Positions 38,758 through 48,941 of a DNA stretch of 62,084 nt are shown one piece after another; position 1 is the first letter of the stretch; each line of letters opens with the position of its first letter. The notes below the pieces were generated by a model. It did no database searches. It saw only the letters and a list, made by a program, of their open reading frames with translations, and had not been told where the DNA came from. The DNA is taken from IMG/VR virus record IMGVR_UViG_3300042504_002530, positions 1 to 62,084 of that record; one strand, given 5' to 3'. This DNA comes from a virus. A program made the position numbers and the translations under genes.

Positions 38758-40406
38758 TATTCGTTAATTTTTTGTTCAACTTTTTCGTTAAGCGCCTTAA
38801 ATGCTTCGGCGTATTGCTGGCCTATATTGCCTTTTCCCTCTTCAACATTAATTACGACAAAAACCCCTGACTTTTGGTCAACAAACTTTCTAAGAGCCGG
38901 ATTGCCTGAAACTTTTACCACATTGTAGTCTAATCCCATTTTTCGAATAGCACTTTTATAGGCATCAACGCCTTTTGAAAGCGTTTCTCCGTCTTTTGTG
39001 TCAAATGCCTTTTCAAGACTATCGTTAATCTTTGTGATTATTTGGTCATGCTGGCTTGTTGATGGAGGGGAAACTGAAACTTTCGGGCCCGAAACGCTGC
39101 CTGTTCCAGCAGACCTGCTCGCGCTTATGTCAAGTTCGGGGCGGGCAAGAAGGCCGCTAGCGCCCAAGACATCAGCAAGGCCGCTTTCCGCAAATTCCTT
39201 TAATGACTCTCCATACGGATACGTTATTTTCGTTAACTTCGTTTTGCCGCCTTCTACGACTTTCTTTGTTACCTCCACTCCGTTATTTGTGAAATCAACT
39301 TTTGATGCGCCTAATTTTTTGCCAATCCTATCTGCTGCAACCTTTTTTTGCGCCGGTGTCCCGGAGTATAAGCTTTTTATTGTGCCAAGAGCCGATTTCT
39401 CATTGTCCGTCATTTTATCTTCAGAATCACTAGCCCTTGTATCCGTTGCCCTTGGCATAGGCGTTTCCTCATAGGGTAGGTAGACGGATAATTGGCGCTC
39501 CATAAAGTCCATAGCCGCTTTCCGTTGAGCGTCGGTGATTTGAGGCTGATAGCCGTTTGGCGTTTGAACTATCTTGATTTCCTTATCGCTTTGTGGTTCA
39601 CCGGTCGTGTAGGTATAGCCGTCAAGACCATTATCGGTGAGAATGCTCGCAGCCGTATAGGGGTTGTCTAATATGGCGCCAAAGGTATTGCTCTTTACTT
39701 CATCAAACCCCTTACGAAGGGTCACATCGTCCTTCATCTGAACGCCGGTCCTACCGATGACCCTCTTATATGGCGCAAACGTCTTGCCCATCTTGACCAA
39801 CTCGGAGTTCAAGTCGTATTTGTCAACTTGCGTTCCGGCAATCTTGAACATGTTCTTTGCCGATAGCAAGCTCGACCTGTCCGGCTTACCGCTTTCGTCG
39901 GTCTTTGAAAAGAACAAACTGCCAGTCATGGGGTCAAAGTATCCAGAGGTGTTCTTCAGGTCGGCAATTTTTTCCGCTTGTTCATTAAGCGATAACTCAA
40001 GACCTGAAGCCTTCCCGGATTGAAGGCGAGCAAGACGACCCTTATGCCACTCTTGATACGACTTAATCTGGGTGAACAAACCATTCACGTCGTCCGTTAC
40101 ATTCTGCCTAGCAATGGTGAAATCCTTTGGACTCATGCGCCCGGCCTTTAACTCGTTATTGATAGTCCGAAGATACTCGGCGGCATTGTTCGTGACGTTC
40201 AAAGTCCATGAGTTGACCTCGTTGTCCGACCCTTGAGGCGAATCAACGACGGCCTTCATCGTTTCACGGAACTCCTTGTCGAGAGTGGTTTTCTTCTCCT
40301 CTCGAATCTTGCTCTGCTCCTGAATCGTGTCGCTTATGCTCTTACCTATCTCTCGCCAATTAATAAATTGGTCAGCGGTACGTTCCGCGTATTTGTAGTA
40401 TGTCAT
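38757..40406 (-). CDS. internal virion protein, 549 aa
   Basis: It begins MTYYKYAERTADQFINWREI and continues KIREEKKTTLDKEFRETMKA and MSPKDFTIARQNVTDDVNGL, with repeated charged helices and a disordered middle (ATDTRASDSEDK). This N-terminal pattern is what I remember from cargo or internal proteins of podoviruses of aquatic Bacteroidota, located next to the giant ejected protein. It shares one base with the giant gene (38757). Likely a DNA-ejection or core protein; enzymatic motifs are not visible. Confidence 0.7.
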   Translation of the reverse strand: MTYYKYAERTADQFINWREIGKSISDTIQEQSKIREEKKTTLDKEFRETMKAVVDSPQGSDNEVNSWTLNVTNNAAEYLRTINNELKAGRMSPKDFTIARQNVTDDVNGLFTQIKSYQEWHKGRLARLQSGKASGLELSLNEQAEKIADLKNTSGYFDPMTGSLFFSKTDESGKPDRSSLLSAKNMFKIAGTQVDKYDLNSELVKMGKTFAPYKRVIGRTGVQMKDDVTLRKGFDEVKSNTFGAILDNPYTAASILTDNGLDGYTYTTGEPQSDKEIKIVQTPNGYQPQITDAQRKAAMDFMERQLSVYLPYEETPMPRATDTRASDSEDKMTDNEKSALGTIKSLYSGTPAQKKVAADRIGKKLGASKVDFTNNGVEVTKKVVEGGKTKLTKITYPYGESLKEFAESGLADVLGASGLLARPELDISASRSAGTGSVSGPKVSVSPPSTSQHDQIITKINDSLEKAFDTKDGETLSKGVDAYKSAIRKMGLDYNVVKVSGNPALRKFVDQKSGVFVVINVEEGKGNIGQQYAEAFKALNEKVEQKINE

Positions 40407-41200
40407 CGGCTAAATGATAGGGGGTTGGTCGAAAAAATGCTTTGAAGCTGAGGATTCTGTTGAGAGAAAGCCGTTGGATTCATTCCGATATAAGGGATTT
40501 GCCCGGGATAGGAAGGCATAGATACTGATGGGAGAAACTGAGAGAAATTCATAGGGTCATAAGTGCCATCGCTTACGTTAGCTGCCGGCTGCTTAGACTG
40601 AACCAAATTGCCCTCCGGCATAAAATCACCCTTGGCTTGCCCTCCGGGATACAGCGGCGCCGCTTGCATCCCAAGCTTCGCCAAATCACCAAGACCTCCC
40701 ACCCCCTGCGCAATAGACCTTGCCCGGGCCGCCTCTTGCTCTCTAACCGCGAGCTGAGCACCTTCGGCTTCTCCAAGTGAAAGCCCGGCCAATGCGCTTC
40801 CAAGCCTTGCGTCTTCGGCTTTCTTCATCTGCTCAAGCTGGAACATGTCTTGGGCTACCTGTGCGTTCAGCTGACGCTCGGCCTCCGTGCGGGCTGCCAT
40901 AACGCGCCCTGCGGCTGCACCAACGCCCCGCTGTTCGCCTTGGGTTGCCTCGGCTAATATATCTGCCGCCTGCTGCCCTACGGCCTCGCGTTGAGCCTCG
41001 TATGCGGTCGTCGGGAGGGATAGTGCCTCTAAGTAATTGACGCCAAGTTGAGCCTTGGCTTCGTTGACTGCGCGCTGCGCTGACTCTCTAGCTTTTTCAG
41101 CGGCCTTGCGCTGCTTGCCGGCTTGAGCGAAGGATAAGCCCGTCCCAGTAGCGGTGACTCCCGCGCTTATCAGTAGTGCTGTTGTCGTTGTTATTGGCAT
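40403..41200 (-). CDS. internal virion protein (gp14-like), 265 aa
   Basis: A hydrophobic Ala/Gly-rich start (ALLISAGVTATGTGLSFAQA), then a long Ala/Glu/Arg helical region (GKQRKAAEKARESAQRAVNE, RVMAARTEAERQLNAQ) and a Pro/Gln-rich C-terminus. This layout matches small internal proteins of podoviruses (T7 gp14-like) that insert into the host membrane during DNA ejection. The gene overlaps the 549-residue internal protein by four bases. Assignment rests on composition and position. Confidence 0.65.
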   Translation of the reverse strand: MPITTTTALLISAGVTATGTGLSFAQAGKQRKAAEKARESAQRAVNEAKAQLGVNYLEALSLPTTAYEAQREAVGQQAADILAEATQGEQRGVGAAAGRVMAARTEAERQLNAQVAQDMFQLEQMKKAEDARLGSALAGLSLGEAEGAQLAVREQEAARARSIAQGVGGLGDLAKLGMQAAPLYPGGQAKGDFMPEGNLVQSKQPAANVSDGTYDPMNFSQFLPSVSMPSYPGQIPYIGMNPTAFSQQNPQLQSIFSTNPLSFSR

Positions 41201-41586
41201 AATATAAGTGTTTGAGACTTTCCCTTATCGGAAATAAAGCCTAGTGTTTCGTATATGTTTATTGCATGCTGGTTGCTTGCTATTGCGGTGATGTATTTAT
41301 ATCCCAAATTTTTGGCAAATTCAGACATAAAGCTTATCAAAAACAATATGGCATCGCGCCTATCCGGTTTTTTTGTATAATGCTTGTTTGATATAAGCCA
41401 CTCCACCCAAGCAACCTTTGAGTTTGTTTTGTACAGATAGGCGGCACAAATAGGTGTTTCTCCCTCATACACAATGAATCCGGTTTCCGGCAAATAGTCT
41501 TTAACCGGCGGAGTCCAATTCCACTCGCCCCACCACTTCGTGAGGATGTTTTCGTAATCTCCGTCTTGAATTTGCCTAATTTTCAT
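41191..41586 (-). CDS. GNAT-type acetyltransferase
   Basis: The 131-residue protein fits the GNAT fold: MKIRQIQDGDYENILTKWWG, TGFIVYEGETPICAAYLYKT, VAWVEWLISNKHYTKKPDRR (acetyl-CoA loop region, not a perfect RxxGxG), ITAIASNQHAINIYETLGFI (typical C-terminal N-x-x-A---Y-x-x-x-GF). Such genes sit among structural genes of many podoviruses; their target, perhaps a virion protein, is unknown. It overlaps the gp14-like gene. Confidence 0.8.
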   Translation of the reverse strand: MKIRQIQDGDYENILTKWWGEWNWTPPVKDYLPETGFIVYEGETPICAAYLYKTNSKVAWVEWLISNKHYTKKPDRRDAILFLISFMSEFAKNLGYKYITAIASNQHAINIYETLGFISDKGKSQTLILCQ

Positions 41587-41606
41587 GCGTATGCAAAGAT
41601 ATTATT

Positions 41607-42389
41607 TTATGGAAAGCTCTTCATATAATCAATCTCAACTGAGAAAAGCTCCGATTGAGTTGCCGGAGTATGAGTAAGGGTCATCTGAGAATAACCCCCC
41701 GATATGCCATACGATTCAGCCTGAGCGTTTTTGACCACCACAATAAACAATCCCGTAGCCCCAATCCCTGGCGCCGCAAGGCCGGTCGTCGTAATTGTGT
41801 TTCCGGAAATAGCATTTATCGTTCCGCCAATCAACAAAGTGCTGACCGTCGACCCCGATGGTGTGCCGTACCAAATCCGGTCCCCAATAGAGATAGACGT
41901 GCTCAATTCTATATTGGCGGCAAACGTGAAAGTCCTCGTCGTTCCGGAGCCAGTTACGGCTGAAGCAATAATACCAACGCCTATCGTTGACCGGTTCTTA
42001 AAGTTAGGCGTAGTTACAAGGCCCGAATCATGCTTGATGTTTGAGAAATACATCCCCTCTTTCAATACATATTGAGCCGTTGTGACGCTAGCCGTTTGCT
42101 GTGATTCATCCGTTGAAAAATCAGCCTGCCATGGAGCGTCGCTCTCAAGCGCTACTGCCTTAAACAACTTTCGCTCTAACGGTCGCTCATTAACCATTGA
42201 TGTAATGAAGGAGATTCCTTGATTAGCATAAAAATTGCATACAGGCACGTTTCCTGAATTGTGTGCATAAAGTTGACCGCCTTTAAAGCTATAAAAAGCA
42301 TTGTTCATGCCAATCATAAACTCTGGGGAGTAACTGAAGAACGACGACCATCCTTGGGTCGGCTCGTTGTATGATACTGTAAATGCCAT
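41607..42389 (-). CDS. tail-associated structural protein, 260 aa
   Basis: I chose ATG 42389 (MAFTVSYNEPTQGWSSFFSY) because it overlaps the stop of the upstream gene and the pattern NEPTQGW-SF-SYSPEFMIGM, NNAFYSFKGGQLYAHN is conserved, as I recall, in tail proteins of crAss-like and related podoviruses. The middle is beta-rich with Ser/Thr/Gly repeats (TGSGTTRTFTFAANIELSTS). Probably part of the tail hub or muzzle. Confidence 0.75.
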   Translation of the reverse strand: MAFTVSYNEPTQGWSSFFSYSPEFMIGMNNAFYSFKGGQLYAHNSGNVPVCNFYANQGISFITSMVNERPLERKLFKAVALESDAPWQADFSTDESQQTASVTTAQYVLKEGMYFSNIKHDSGLVTTPNFKNRSTIGVGIIASAVTGSGTTRTFTFAANIELSTSISIGDRIWYGTPSGSTVSTLLIGGTINAISGNTITTTGLAAPGIGATGLFIVVVKNAQAESYGISGGYSQMTLTHTPATQSELFSVEIDYMKSFP

Positions 42390-43354
42390 TATGGACAGGT
42401 TCCTATTTGTGTAACGATTCCGTTTTGCACTCTTATCCACGCTTTAGGCGTTCCGTAATTAAGTGCATAATAGCCATCAGAGACAAGGTTTTGAGAATAT
42501 TCATCCGCAAACACCCAGTCATATAAACCAAACGAAGCACCGGCTACGCCGTTAACGTGGCCCTGATAAATCACGCTATCTCTAGCCGCTCCACAAGCGA
42601 GTACAGATGTTGCATACATAGTTGTTGAAGTAAATCCATTTAGCAAGTCGGGACAAAAAACGCGGGCCGAAGAATTATATCCTCCAGTGTTACAAGCCTC
42701 AACAATTCGGCCACGCAACAGGTTTATGTCAGGACTTGTCTTTGGAATATACAAAACCATTGTGCCCGGGTCCGCGGCAATACTAGTTGCCTCCGTTATG
42801 TACTCGGAGTTGACATTATTTGTCCAGTTCCATGCCGAATTGTAGTACTGAAACAACTTGAGATTGGCCACAATAGTCGCAGCCGCATTACATGGGTTTC
42901 CGGCCGTACCAAAAGTGTATCTCTCAGCAATAGGGGTGGCAGAGCCGTATGCTGCAAGTAGATTTTGCGCGCTTCTCTTGCCTCTATTTCCGTATACCGG
43001 ATTTGGATAAGCGTCTTCACCTAGCTGAAAGATAAATGCCGTTGACGATTGCGCAAGAGTGACGCTCATTTCAACACGGACAGCTCCAGTTGCGCCTGAC
43101 AACTCAACTTCAAATTCATACATTCCATTATTATTTCCGCTAAGGTTTGTTGACACAATCGTTTCACAAGGAACAACGCACCCGACAGAAAGGTCATCGC
43201 AGGATAACGCGGACAATAAGAGTCCTCCAGATTGTTGTCTTAAAACTCCACAATACTGATAAAATCCATCGGCCGCTTTTGTAGTTAAAGCAGACGAAGT
43301 GTATACCGCCGTAGCGGTTGAGAAATTTTTAGAATCAATAAAATAAATAGCCAT
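42389..43354 (-). CDS. tail structural or fibre protein, 321 aa
   Basis: The N-terminal FSTATAVYTSSALTTKAADG FYQYCGVLRQQ and the C-terminal SDGYYALNYGTPKAWIRVQN GIVTQIGTC show a repeated motif (G-Y/F-Y ... W-x-x-V ... G-x-V--IG-C). The same C-terminal motif ends the 1555-residue tail protein. The protein is beta-rich with several cysteines, typical for Bacteroidota phage tail tips or fibres. It overlaps both neighbours by one base. Confidence 0.65.
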   Translation of the reverse strand: MAIYFIDSKNFSTATAVYTSSALTTKAADGFYQYCGVLRQQSGGLLLSALSCDDLSVGCVVPCETIVSTNLSGNNNGMYEFEVELSGATGAVRVEMSVTLAQSSTAFIFQLGEDAYPNPVYGNRGKRSAQNLLAAYGSATPIAERYTFGTAGNPCNAAATIVANLKLFQYYNSAWNWTNNVNSEYITEATSIAADPGTMVLYIPKTSPDINLLRGRIVEACNTGGYNSSARVFCPDLLNGFTSTTMYATSVLACGAARDSVIYQGHVNGVAGASFGLYDWVFADEYSQNLVSDGYYALNYGTPKAWIRVQNGIVTQIGTCP

Positions 43355-46300
43355 TAGCAGTTTCCAATTTTAATTACAACGCCAGAAGAATTTAATTCAA
43401 ACCATCTAAAAGTCGTATCATAATAACTATAAAATCCGGAATAGGCAGTAAACGTGCAGCTATTGTCATAGTAAAACTGCTTTCCGATAGCTATTCCGCC
43501 TCCTTCATAGTAAAGTGACATAACGATTCCTGATTTACAAGCGTCTACCGGGCTCGTAAAGACACCCGTAGTCTGAACCTCAATACACGTTGGGCATGGG
43601 GTATTGCAATTACAGCAAGCAGAAGCGGGAATCGTGGCGTGATAGCACATATCAAGCGAAGAAATCCTTCTGTAATCCCAAATCAAATAAAGATATTGAC
43701 CCGATGAGCCTATGCTCATTGACGCGCTATAAGACGCGTCTGGCTCATACTCTACGCCTGGCCCGCTTAAAACACTCGCCGTTGAAGCCGTTATTAAGCT
43801 ATTAAGCCCAGCTGCGGTGTTGAAATTGTAAGGAGTGTTCGTCCTGAGCAATCTAAATCTATCAAGAGCAGTATTGATAAGAAAAGTCCCGCTTTCAATG
43901 CCAAACATTTGTATTGGATTTCCATCCGCCGGCAAGAAAAACGAGCCCGGAGAAACACTAAATGTTGATAAATGAGAAATAATTGGATACGAAACGCTTT
44001 TTTGAGTCGTGAAAGGCTCATTATTCATTTGATTAGGATATGTCCCATACGCAATTTGACCACTCAAATCGACATCATTTGCGTTCGTGAGAACCATTGC
44101 GTAGACCGTGATTGGCGGAGCTCCAAGAGGGCAAGTCGTCGTTAATAAAAAACCGGCTTCTCCTGATGGAGTCACAACAATGTCAGCATAATTAACATTC
44201 GGAAAGTCTTTATTGAAAGTTACCGTGCCTCCTGTTGAAATGGTTATGTTCCCAACAGTTGTGGTGTTGTAAATCACGTCTATGTTTCCATCGCCAATTA
44301 TTGGCCCGGTAATGTAAATATCTACATCACCGATATTTGTTGGATAATAAACCCTGATTATTGTTGGTTCTGTAATGTTTCCGTAGTATTTCTCCGTTCC
44401 GCAATTAACGTATGTTACTTGACTTCCGGGCTCATCACCAACGTGCAAAACGTAGTCTTTTACAAAGGGGTCGTATGCGCCTCTCACTGGGGCGTTTTTA
44501 ATTGGAGAAAACGAATCTCGGAAATAAGACCGCATCCCAATGTCAGAAATAATCAAAAGCTGTTCGCCTGATAGCTTTAGTACGGCGCCTCTTTTTATGT
44601 CGGTAAAGTATATGTCATTGCCAAAAGACGCAAAGCTTTCCGGCTGCTTACAAATACCAAACTCTTCCGTTCTTGCAATCTGATTGCCCAATACTTCTGG
44701 CACACTCGCAACAACTCCACCACCGGTTGAGTCGGCAAGAATATTTTTGCCAACAAGGACCCTAGATACTCTGTCTTCTTGGAAGACTAATAGGTCCGTT
44801 TGCCTTGGGTGCATTCGCTGAATGCTTGCGTAAAGCGCCTCTAGATTTTTGAAGTTAAGCAATCCAAGGTTAAACTCATTGAGCTTATTGACATTTGACT
44901 CGCGATTGTAGACACCGCTGTATGTTATGTCTGAGAAACGATGAACCTCGCTGAAATCAGTTTCAGCAACAGATGTGACACGCTGGCCAAGAAGAAATGA
45001 ATCTCCAACTATTGAATCTTTTATCCTAAAACTCTCAACACCATTGCCAAAAGAATAACAATTATAGAAATCCAAAATGCTAACTCCAGACGTTCCTCCT
45101 GCAATATCCTGACTGACATCATTACATAGGTGATTCCCTGAAGTGTCAATTCCAAAAGACTCATGATTTTCGTAGTACAAATCGGGAAGTGCATCGGTTG
45201 GCTCTGTTTCAAAAACAAGTGCTCCTCCGGCTTTTTGAATAATTATTCGAGCCTCAATGCGCGACGTTTTCACGTTAGGCCAAGAGCAAGCGGGACTTCC
45301 GTGTCTAATAGTCAAGTAAAGAGGATTGGTCGATGCCGAAACAGCTGTGTCTGAAGCAAATTGGTATCTATTTGTCCCTTGTAAAAATCCCGGAACAGCG
45401 CCTACACCAACAAGCGTACTGTTGTCATACGAATCTTGGTTCTGACCAGAATCATCGGGGCAACCATAATCAGGATGAATTGCCTCCTGAACATTCACTG
45501 CTTCACCTGTCCAAAAAGCTTTAAAGTCCGAATAGTTTTGTGATGCAACTATTTTTAAGGATAACAGAGAATCAACCCTTCCGCATTTATTGCTGCTTCC
45601 TCCGCAGTTTCTTCCAAATCGAAAGACCCAAAGGTTAATACTTACAACTGAACCCGCCGGTATATCCCAACGAGTAATAACGCCATTAACAGTATTAAAG
45701 CATGGTATTCTTAACGAAGCATAAGAATTTGCATTCCCGCCACCTGTATCAGTTGACTCGGCCGTTAATGAACCGGTGTCAATGTAATTGTTCGGGTTAA
45801 AATTCGCCGACCATCCATCGTTTTTCAAGCGCATGTAAACACCAGACAGTTCTTGGATAGGCTGCCCGGTCGTCGTTTGGTTTCCGGAAATCCAGTTCTC
45901 AAGCTTAGCCTCTTTATCAAGAACGACAGTAGTGACATAATTCTGCAATGCGCCTTGCGTATCGGATTTCACAATAAGCGTATCTCCAACTTGAACTTTG
46001 TTTTGAGATTCGCCATCAAGTTTTACCCATATACCGCTATCCAATGGGTCGTTGTAAAAGATATTTGCGTAAATCGTGTCATAGCGTTCTTTTGTTGGCT
46101 TTATCACAAACTTATACCTCTTCGCCCACGATGGTGCTTTTTGAGATATAGGTATTGTGACTTTGATTCTATTTCTTGTGCTTGAGTTTCCAGCCGGAAA
46201 AAACACCGTGTTGGTTTGGCTTGTAAGCGCAGTAGTCGACCGGTTGTATTCGTCCATATACACGATGCCAACTTGGTAATCGCGATTGCTATGTAGGCTT

Positions 46301-48021
46301 TTCGGAACACCAGACTTTGAGATTGTAGCGGTTATCTGTTGGACTCTAAACCACTCAAATCTATCTACATTAAGCGTACTGACATTTCTATACGCCATTG
46401 CTGGTACGACAATCTCTAAAAAGGCGGTTTCAAAAGGAGTTGATACAATCTGGAACCCAGTCTTTAATATTGAAGTTGAGCCAACGGCAAATTTGTTGTA
46501 ATTAGGAGAAAGGGTTGTTTTGTTAGATATTGCGCAGGCAAATCTGTCCGTTAAAGAAAATCCATTACACACATTTGGCAAGCCGTTAGCGCTTTGATAA
46601 TATATTAATGAGTTGCCAAGCTTTTGTTGAAATTCAACAGAAGCCACTAAAAGAAGCCAAGATGGATAGGTCTTTTGCGTGGTAAACGTAAAGTTGATAG
46701 AAAATGCAGATTGAGGAGGAAGAGATAAAACAGGAGACACCTGAGCGCTTTCTAGCGTTAGCGTAAACGAAAATATAAGACCTTCGGGGATATTATTCTG
46801 ATATGCAACCGGAATGTTTATTCTAAACTTTGAGCCAGTTATTGTTGCCGACGGAGCTAATGTGTACCAACCAGCCGGATAAAAGTGAGAAAACAATGAT
46901 GTTGTCAATGGCTCGGACAAAATCTCTTCAGACAACGGTTGAACTCCGTAAGTAATATTTACTTTATTATTATCGCTGTCAATAAGATTATATCCCTCAA
47001 CATAATTACCATACATAAGCCTATTGCCCATAATTGCTTGAGCTTTTGCTTTGTGTGGCACGTTGTCGTATAACCTAAACCACTCCGACGAAGGGAGCGT
47101 TGTGTATATTTTGTTATTAGAAAATAGAAAACTATGAACCGTATTATCAACAATAGACGACTGCTGTTTGTTGATTCGCTGAATTACTTTGATTTCATTT
47201 CCGCTTCCTTTTTTGTAACATATATCTATCTCTTTGACCAAATCGCTACCGGAATTGTATGAAATGTAAGCGGCGTTGTATTGATTAACCATACCCTCGT
47301 TGAGGTATGTACTTGGGTCAACCGAAAAATCAGACGGAACAAACGCTATTTCGCTAAATTGAGAGAGCGCGCTATACTCGCCATTGGCGTACCTATAACG
47401 ATACGCAAACGATATGAAGTTTTCTTCAAGAAAATTTCCAACCGTTGAAATATATGTAAGCGAAATTTGCGGAGCCTCGCTCGGCGGCTTAACAATCACA
47501 TTGAATACTTCTCCGCTAGTAATGCCGGAGTAAGCGGCCGTAATGTCTATGCGTCTAGGCGGATTTAAGTTGTCCGTCCAAAAAAGCAAATTCTCAACAA
47601 TGCTGATACCGGTAATCGGATAGTCATAGGAGAAATTCAAAACACCACCTAAGTCAATGACATGATATGTCAAAGAGGCCAAATTCGTGTCGTATGAAAC
47701 GATAAGGTCACAAGTATCGTTAACCGGATAACTACCACCCGGATTAAAGTCATGAATGAACCAATAAATAACCTCTCTGGATTCATCTTTAAATACGCCT
47801 ACACACTTTGCATTTGCCGATATTTTTGCCTGCGTAGAAGGGTTATAGTATATCTCCGTAACCAACGAATTGCCACGGACTTTCTCGACCGAACCAATCT
47901 CAGTAGACTCGGTAGAACCGGTCCTTACATTTAAGGCATCAACATAGTCGCCGGGCGGAACAAGCCTCTCGTCGAGGTCTTTGTTCATTTTGCCACCGGT
48001 ATAGTTTATTACTGTCTTCAT
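43354..48021 (-). CDS. large tail protein (tail tubular/stabilisation type), 1555 aa
   Basis: The N-terminus (MNKDLDERLVPPGDYVDALN, VEKVRGNSLVTEIYYN) is the typical opening of podovirus tail tubular or stabilisation proteins, followed by beta-propeller-like repeats (VIYWFIHDFN, LLFWTDNLNPPRRIDI). The middle and C-terminal parts are beta-rich; the last 40 residues (GFYSYYDTTFRWFELNSSGV, VIKIGNC) share the tip motif of the 321-residue protein. It probably forms the distal tail tube or muzzle. Its start overlaps the ring protein gene by four bases. Confidence 0.8.
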   Translation of the reverse strand: MKTVINYTGGKMNKDLDERLVPPGDYVDALNVRTGSTESTEIGSVEKVRGNSLVTEIYYNPSTQAKISANAKCVGVFKDESREVIYWFIHDFNPGGSYPVNDTCDLIVSYDTNLASLTYHVIDLGGVLNFSYDYPITGISIVENLLFWTDNLNPPRRIDITAAYSGITSGEVFNVIVKPPSEAPQISLTYISTVGNFLEENFISFAYRYRYANGEYSALSQFSEIAFVPSDFSVDPSTYLNEGMVNQYNAAYISYNSGSDLVKEIDICYKKGSGNEIKVIQRINKQQSSIVDNTVHSFLFSNNKIYTTLPSSEWFRLYDNVPHKAKAQAIMGNRLMYGNYVEGYNLIDSDNNKVNITYGVQPLSEEILSEPLTTSLFSHFYPAGWYTLAPSATITGSKFRINIPVAYQNNIPEGLIFSFTLTLESAQVSPVLSLPPQSAFSINFTFTTQKTYPSWLLLVASVEFQQKLGNSLIYYQSANGLPNVCNGFSLTDRFACAISNKTTLSPNYNKFAVGSTSILKTGFQIVSTPFETAFLEIVVPAMAYRNVSTLNVDRFEWFRVQQITATISKSGVPKSLHSNRDYQVGIVYMDEYNRSTTALTSQTNTVFFPAGNSSTRNRIKVTIPISQKAPSWAKRYKFVIKPTKERYDTIYANIFYNDPLDSGIWVKLDGESQNKVQVGDTLIVKSDTQGALQNYVTTVVLDKEAKLENWISGNQTTTGQPIQELSGVYMRLKNDGWSANFNPNNYIDTGSLTAESTDTGGGNANSYASLRIPCFNTVNGVITRWDIPAGSVVSINLWVFRFGRNCGGSSNKCGRVDSLLSLKIVASQNYSDFKAFWTGEAVNVQEAIHPDYGCPDDSGQNQDSYDNSTLVGVGAVPGFLQGTNRYQFASDTAVSASTNPLYLTIRHGSPACSWPNVKTSRIEARIIIQKAGGALVFETEPTDALPDLYYENHESFGIDTSGNHLCNDVSQDIAGGTSGVSILDFYNCYSFGNGVESFRIKDSIVGDSFLLGQRVTSVAETDFSEVHRFSDITYSGVYNRESNVNKLNEFNLGLLNFKNLEALYASIQRMHPRQTDLLVFQEDRVSRVLVGKNILADSTGGGVVASVPEVLGNQIARTEEFGICKQPESFASFGNDIYFTDIKRGAVLKLSGEQLLIISDIGMRSYFRDSFSPIKNAPVRGAYDPFVKDYVLHVGDEPGSQVTYVNCGTEKYYGNITEPTIIRVYYPTNIGDVDIYITGPIIGDGNIDVIYNTTTVGNITISTGGTVTFNKDFPNVNYADIVVTPSGEAGFLLTTTCPLGAPPITVYAMVLTNANDVDLSGQIAYGTYPNQMNNEPFTTQKSVSYPIISHLSTFSVSPGSFFLPADGNPIQMFGIESGTFLINTALDRFRLLRTNTPYNFNTAAGLNSLITASTASVLSGPGVEYEPDASYSASMSIGSSGQYLYLIWDYRRISSLDMCYHATIPASACCNCNTPCPTCIEVQTTGVFTSPVDACKSGIVMSLYYEGGGIAIGKQFYYDNSCTFTAYSGFYSYYDTTFRWFELNSSGVVIKIGNC

Positions 48022-48941
48022 TTAATCCATTTATCGCGGCCCCTCATATTCATCAAGAGGCGACCCGGGTGAATGTTGCTAAGTCTAATTTTTGCATTCA
48101 TCAAAAGAGCCCTTCGGTCTTTTTTGGCCCGGTTCACGATATATTCCTGAACACCAAAACGATTGTTCAAGATGGCGTATTTGATTGCAGCGTATACGTA
48201 ATCTTCAAAAAGCTTGTTGATTTTAACGGAGCCGTCATTGCCGTTCTCCATGCCATCGGACACATATTCGATGACGCAAAGAAGCCCGCTCATGTTCGAG
48301 CTGAAATTGATGACACCACTTTGCTTGTCAATCTTGAAAACGGGGTTTCCATTGGCCGTCTCTGTATTCATTCCATAGTTGCCGCCAATGCCCCATCGGA
48401 AATACCAAACATCGTCAATGCACCATCCGTAGTTGCCGTTGTATGGGCTTGATGGATTAACGTACAAACTTGGCGCAGTATTGTTTATTCTGCCTAGGTC
48501 CAAGTCTGAATACTGCGGAGATAGTACATTGCCGTTTTGGTCGTAGAGCAACGCTCCGCTTTGGTCTTGTAGATAAGCCGTCGCGAAGTTGGTCTGAAAG
48601 TTTTCGCTAAGCGGAAACAAGACACCATTTACCTCTGCGGAAATCCGGACCCAATTCACATAATCAGATGGAAGAAAAATTTTCAAGTCGCTGCCAACCG
48701 GTAGCTCCAATACTTTAATCTCCTTGAGAGCATCATAATTCAGCTCCTGTATCGCGCGCTTTGCGAAAAACAATACCTGATACCGGTTGATGTTATTGAT
48801 AAGCTCATGGTTGCCCTGATACATCAACATGAAGTTGTTGACGATGTCCTCTAGCGACACATACTGATAGCTGCCCCAATTAGCGTCCTGAGGGGAATTG
48901 CCCCCATTGTCGTAATACTGATACTGAGTTATGTATGCCAT
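48018..48941 (-). CDS. tail ring/adaptor protein, 307 aa
   Basis: SLEDIVNNFMLMYQGNHELI, NRYQVLFFAKRAIQELNYDA and LKIFLPSDYVNWVRISAEVN match the pattern of a conserved crAss-like ring (tail-adaptor) protein, as I remember it: a helical N-terminus that docks onto the portal ring and a beta-domain with the P-DYV--V-I motif. The order ring protein, ring protein, tail protein fits the same group. Confidence 0.8.
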   Translation of the reverse strand: MAYITQYQYYDNGGNSPQDANWGSYQYVSLEDIVNNFMLMYQGNHELINNINRYQVLFFAKRAIQELNYDALKEIKVLELPVGSDLKIFLPSDYVNWVRISAEVNGVLFPLSENFQTNFATAYLQDQSGALLYDQNGNVLSPQYSDLDLGRINNTAPSLYVNPSSPYNGNYGWCIDDVWYFRWGIGGNYGMNTETANGNPVFKIDKQSGVINFSSNMSGLLCVIEYVSDGMENGNDGSVKINKLFEDYVYAAIKYAILNNRFGVQEYIVNRAKKDRRALLMNAKIRLSNIHPGRLLMNMRGRDKWIK

